Positions 25,299 through 28,307 of a stretch of 28,307 nucleotides of DNA are shown in pieces. The stretch's first letter is position 1; every line of letters starts with the position of its first letter. The stretch covers positions 1 through 28,307 of the forward strand of contig JBEKFZ010000056.1 of NCBI GenBank assembly GCA_050013075.1, written 5' to 3'. The translations under genes and the position numbers were made by a program. Origin of the DNA: JBEKIK01 sp050013075. Lineage in GTDB: Bacteria; Planctomycetota; Planctomycetia; Pirellulales; Thermoguttaceae. The notes below the pieces were generated by a model. The model made no database searches. It was not told the DNA's origin and saw only the letters and a list, made by a program, of their open reading frames with translations.

Positions 25299-27497
25299 AT
25301 GAGCCAGATCGAAACGGTTGTCGCACATCCGCCGGTATCACCAAGGCCGATTGGACATTCGGCTGAAAACCTGTATGAAAAATGCACTGCTTTGGCGCGA
25401 AATTTGTGGTGGAGTTGGCATGCTGAAGTGATCAACCTGTTTCGCGACCTCGACCCCATCCGTTGGCGGCAACTCGATCATAATCCGATTGCATTACTAG
25501 CGGAATTTACGCCCGAACGCCTGGAAATGCGGGCGGCCGAATTGGTGCTTTATAGTCGCATAAATCAGGCTTACCGCCGGTTGAAAGAATATATTTCCGT
25601 GACTCCGCGTTGGGGTAGAACTCACGGCGGCGTGCTGGGTTCCAAGCCGGTGGCCTATTTTTCGCTGGAGTTCGGCGTGCACGAGTCGGTGCCGGTCTAT
25701 TCCGGCGGTTTGGGGGTCCTTTCCGGCGACCATATCAAAAGCGCCAGCGGCTTGGGCGTGCCGCTTGTGGCCATCGGATTGTTTTACGATCAGGGTTATT
25801 TCAAGCAACAGCTCGACATTAACGGCTGGCAGCACGAAGAGTACATCGATACTAAGGTCGAGAATTTGCCCATGGAGCCGGCCATGGGCACCGATGGCAA
25901 GCCGATCACCATCCGCATCGACACCCGCACCGGACGGCTGCTTGCCAAAGTATGGCTGATGCGCGTGGGCCGGGTGAATTTGTATCTTTTAGACTGCGAC
26001 GTGCCCAGCAATTCTCCGGAAGACCGCGAACTGACCGCCCGGCTTTACGGCGGCGACAATCGCACGCGAATCCGCCAGGAGATGGTGGCCGGGGTGGGAG
26101 GCGTCCGGGCATTGCGGGCCTTGGGAATCAGCCCCGGCGTATATCACCTTAACGAAGGCCACAGCGCTTTCGCCACCATCGAAGCCATCCGCGAGCGGAT
26201 GAAAGACGACGGCATGAGTTTCGACACCGCCCTGCGCGACGTGGCACAACACACCGTCTTCACCACCCACACCCCGGTCCCCGCCGGACACGACCGATTC
26301 GACAAAAATCTCATCGAAGAACACCTTGGACCCCTGCGCGACGATTTGGGCGTCTCGCTGGATCAACTCATGGGACTGGGTCGCGTGGAACCGCAGAACG
26401 ACCACGAATCCTTCTGCATGACCGTGCTGGGCTTGAAACTCTCCCGCCGCGCAAACGCCGTGAGCAATTTGCACGGGCACATCACCCGCCGCATGTGGGC
26501 CCATCTCTGGCCTTGGCACGTCGAGGAAGAGATACCCATCGGGCACATCACCAACGGAGTACACATTCAAAGTTGGCTGGCCTGGCAGATGCAACAACTG
26601 TACGATCGTTATTTCCCCGCCAACTGGATGGAACACATGGGCGAGCCGGAAGTATGGCAAACAATCCGAGACGTGGACCCCGGCGAATTGTGGGAAACGC
26701 ACTACGCCATGAAAAATATGCTCCTGGCCTTTGTCCGGCGGCGCGTCAGCCGGCAGTGCCGCCGCCGCGGCGAAAGCGACGAAGCCGTCGAGGCCGCCCG
26801 GAATATCCTCGATCCCAACATCCTTACCATCGGTTTCGCCCGGCGCTTCGCCACCTACAAGCGGGCGGCCTTGATTATGACCGACATGGATTGGCTGGCC
26901 AAAATCGTAAACGACCCGGACCGGCCGATCCAAATCATCTTTTCCGGCAAGGCCCATCCGGCCGACGAACCCGGCAAACAACTGATCCAACGGATTGCCA
27001 ACCTGCGCCACGATCCGCGCTTTGCCGGACGCATCGCCTTTGTCGAGGATTACGACATCAACGTCTGCCGGCATTTGATCCAGGGAGTGGACGTGTGGCT
27101 GAATAATCCGCGCCGGCCTTTGGAAGCCTCCGGCACCAGCGGCCAAAAAGCCGTGCTCAACGGCGCACTGAATCTATCCATCCTCGACGGCTGGTGGGCC
27201 GAAGCCTACGACGGCTCGAACGGTTTCGCCATCGGCAAGGGAACAGCGCATATCGACGAGCAGATTACCGACTCCCGCGATTACGCCGATCTGCGACGCG
27301 TGCTGGCCAATGAAGTCATCCCCTTGTATTACGACCACGACGTGGACGGCCTGCCCAGGGCCTGGATCAAACGCATGATGAACTCCATCAGCTCCCTGGC
27401 CTGGCGATTCAGCGCCGACCGCATGGTGGCCGACTACGTCCGCTTTACCTACCTGCACGCCGCCGGCGGCCTAAGCTGCGATATGAACGTGAAGTGA
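25299..27497 (+). CDS. glgP: Alpha-glucan (glycogen) phosphorylase
   Basis: The 732-residue PLP enzyme releases glucose-1-phosphate from alpha-1,4-glucan ends in the cytoplasm. It is of the shorter alpha-glucan phosphorylase type, with an N-terminal DUF3417-like region (LARNLWWSWHAEVINLFRDL). The catalytic body includes VAYFSLEFGVHESVPVYSGG, VYHLNEGHSAF, TTHTPVPAGHDRF, GHITNGVH and RFATYKRA. The PLP lysine is Lys617 in EASGTSGQKAVLNGAL, and its position agrees with the classic GTGNMK motif of glycogen phosphorylases. The start ATG has a weak ribosome site. The TGA stop lies in the first bases of a perfect 29-bp inverted repeat, which probably also ends transcription. The debranching enzyme glgX is at 7010-9181; the two share a pathway but not an operon. 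Confidence 0.95.
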   Translation: MSQIETVVAHPPVSPRPIGHSAENLYEKCTALARNLWWSWHAEVINLFRDLDPIRWRQLDHNPIALLAEFTPERLEMRAAELVLYSRINQAYRRLKEYISVTPRWGRTHGGVLGSKPVAYFSLEFGVHESVPVYSGGLGVLSGDHIKSASGLGVPLVAIGLFYDQGYFKQQLDINGWQHEEYIDTKVENLPMEPAMGTDGKPITIRIDTRTGRLLAKVWLMRVGRVNLYLLDCDVPSNSPEDRELTARLYGGDNRTRIRQEMVAGVGGVRALRALGISPGVYHLNEGHSAFATIEAIRERMKDDGMSFDTALRDVAQHTVFTTHTPVPAGHDRFDKNLIEEHLGPLRDDLGVSLDQLMGLGRVEPQNDHESFCMTVLGLKLSRRANAVSNLHGHITRRMWAHLWPWHVEEEIPIGHITNGVHIQSWLAWQMQQLYDRYFPANWMEHMGEPEVWQTIRDVDPGELWETHYAMKNMLLAFVRRRVSRQCRRRGESDEAVEAARNILDPNILTIGFARRFATYKRAALIMTDMDWLAKIVNDPDRPIQIIFSGKAHPADEPGKQLIQRIANLRHDPRFAGRIAFVEDYDINVCRHLIQGVDVWLNNPRRPLEASGTSGQKAVLNGALNLSILDGWWAEAYDGSNGFAIGKGTAHIDEQITDSRDYADLRRVLANEVIPLYYDHDVDGLPRAWIKRMMNSISSLAWRFSADRMVADYVRFTYLHAAGGLSCDMNVK

Positions 27498-27580
27498 AAA
27501 AGGGGTCAGAACTATTTTTTATATCATGAAAAAGGAGTTAAGATGGTTTGAATAAAAAATAGTTCTGACCCCTTTTTCAC
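27494..27580. repeat. Perfect 29-bp inverted repeat around a 29-base loop (MITE-like, possible terminator)
   Basis: The left arm (27494-27522) begins GTGAAAAAGGGGTCAGAACT and the right arm (27552-27580) is its exact reverse complement. The element overlaps the glgP stop codon by three bases. With an A-run before and a T-run after the GC stem, it could terminate in both directions. The core GGGGTCAGAAC resembles palindromes known from REP-like elements in many genomes. Confidence 0.85.
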
Positions 27581-27595
27581 CAATCCCTAGCACCT

Positions 27596-28183
27596 ATGAA
27601 AATCTTCGTTCTCATCGGCCATCAGAAGCAAGGAAGTTTTTGCCACGCCATTGCCGCCGCCGCAATGGAGGAGCTCAAAGCGGCCGGCCACACTGTTATT
27701 TATCACGACCTGTACGCCGAAAAATTCGATCCCATCCTGTCTAATGAAGAAATCCTTTGCGGCTCCAAACCCGATTCAGTGGTTAAGCGTCATTGCGAGG
27801 AAATCGCCGCGGCAGACGGATACGTGATAGTGCATCCGAACTGGTGGGCAATGCCGCCGGCAATCCTCAAAGGCTGGCTCGATCGCGTGCTCCGCCAGGG
27901 CGTGGCCTATGAATTTACCGCCCAGGGCGTCAACGGGCTTTTAAAAGGCCGCAAAGCCGTGGTCTTTACCACCTCGAACACCCCGCGCGAAGACGAACTA
28001 AAACTTTTCGGCGATCCCCTGGAAAATCTCTGGAAAACCTGCATCTTCAACTTCTGCGGCGTAGATGATTTTTACCGCCGCAACTTCGAATCGATCATCA
28101 TGAGCACGCAGGAGCAACGCGAAGATTGGCTAATCGAAGTCCGCCAAATCATCCGCCAGCGATTCCCCCGCCACAATTCCTAA
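27596..28183 (+). CDS. NAD(P)H quinone reductase-type flavoprotein (flavodoxin-2 fold)
   Basis: The 195-residue cytoplasmic flavoprotein resembles the MdaB/KefF/NQO family, which reduces quinones with NAD(P)H by two electrons. Seen are the N-terminal phosphate-binding strand and loop IFVLIGHQKQGSFCHAIA, the acidic region YHDLYAEKFDPILS, the signature VHPNWWAMPPAILKGWLDRV followed by GVAYEF, and TTSNTP. Length agrees with the family (about 190-200). The start is an ATG 15 bases after the palindrome; no clear ribosome site is visible. The exact substrate is not evident, and an oxygen-insensitive azoreductase-like role is possible. Confidence 0.87.
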   Translation: MKIFVLIGHQKQGSFCHAIAAAAMEELKAAGHTVIYHDLYAEKFDPILSNEEILCGSKPDSVVKRHCEEIAAADGYVIVHPNWWAMPPAILKGWLDRVLRQGVAYEFTAQGVNGLLKGRKAVVFTTSNTPREDELKLFGDPLENLWKTCIFNFCGVDDFYRRNFESIIMSTQEQREDWLIEVRQIIRQRFPRHNS

Positions 28184-28279
28184 GAACGTGTTTGGAAAGG
28201 TCTTGCGGAGCTAGAAAAAAGCGGGTAAATATACGCGCTGATGGAAGCTAGGCAGTTTTTTCACAACGGAGGCATAGGC
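28184..28279 (+). mobile_element. Probable left end of an IS5-type insertion sequence
   Basis: The sequence ahead of the truncated transposase (for example GTGTTTGGAAAGGTCTTGCG near 28189-28208) is where an IS left end with its terminal inverted repeat would be expected. The other end is outside the window, so the terminal repeat cannot be confirmed. Confidence 0.4.
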
Positions 28280-28307
28280 ATGGAAGCCAACTACCCGACG
28301 GACCTGA
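28280..28307 (+). CDS. Start of an IS5-family transposase (cut by the window edge)
   Basis: A strong GGAGG lies 7 bases before the ATG at 28280, and the frame reads MEANYPTDL to the edge. The YPTDL sequence near the N-terminus, usually followed by TDAQW or TDAEW, is typical of IS5/IS4-type transposases carrying the DUF4096 N-terminal domain. Only nine codons are visible, so the call is provisional. Confidence 0.5.

Noticed and set aside
25989..27146. 385-residue minus-strand frame opposite glgP
   Set aside because: It is an antisense shadow of the phosphorylase gene caused by its codon bias, with no domain resemblance.

Overview
The window reads like chromosomal DNA of a flagellated, Gram-negative-type heterotroph, most probably a planctomycete (PVC group). 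The reasons are two exported proteins with PEP-CTERM sorting tails, a beta-strand-repeat surface protein, a VHL-beta-like domain inside an S9 peptidase, a cytochrome c'-like protein, and many short palindromic and tandem repeats between genes. This assignment is inference from gene content. No rRNA or other phylogenetic marker was used.

Layout. 1-40 is the end of an upstream gene, followed by a hairpin. 450-3553 (+) holds a GH27 alpha-galactosidase-like enzyme and a beta-strand-repeat PEP-CTERM protein whose start overlaps the enzyme's stop codon. At 3703-3744 lies the 3' half of a tRNA-Gly with no 5' half, which is what an integration scar looks like. 3864-6536 (-) is an MgtA-type P-type ATPase, with an intact tRNA-Arg(TCT) upstream of it on the same strand. 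7010-9181 (-) is the glycogen debranching enzyme glgX. 9606-11304 (-) carries a TylF-like methyltransferase and a cytochrome c'-like protein. 11511-13170 (-) is motA-motB. 13586-14776 (-) is an AT-richer accessory patch with a Phd/YefM antitoxin lacking a toxin, an unknown protein with a HEPN-like motif, and a degraded gene tail. 15038-16105 (+) is purM, convergent with a DsbD-like thiol:disulfide interchange protein (16299-18134, -). 18460-22981 (+) holds two exported peptidases, a DUF885 metallopeptidase and a DPP-IV-like S9 peptidase. 23194-23817 (-) holds two small BON-domain proteins, and 24242-24922 (-) is cysC. 25299-28183 (+) holds alpha-glucan phosphorylase and a flavodoxin-like quinone reductase. 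At the right edge (28280 onward) a transposase of IS5 type appears to begin.

Working relations. glgX and glgP both serve glycogen breakdown but are about 16 kb apart and on opposite strands. motA and motB form the stator of the flagellar motor. The GH27/beta-repeat pair looks like a translationally coupled, surface-sorted carbohydrate unit beside a tRNA scar. The DUF885 and S9 peptidases are probably co-expressed and degrade peptides outside the cytoplasm. Most of the window is ordinary housekeeping sequence. The most unusual items are the VHL-like domain in the S9 peptidase, the repeat sequence read into that peptidase's N-terminus, the tRNA-Gly scar, the accessory patch at 13.6-14.8 kb, and repeats that begin inside stop codons. 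I did not find a clearly new multi-gene system.
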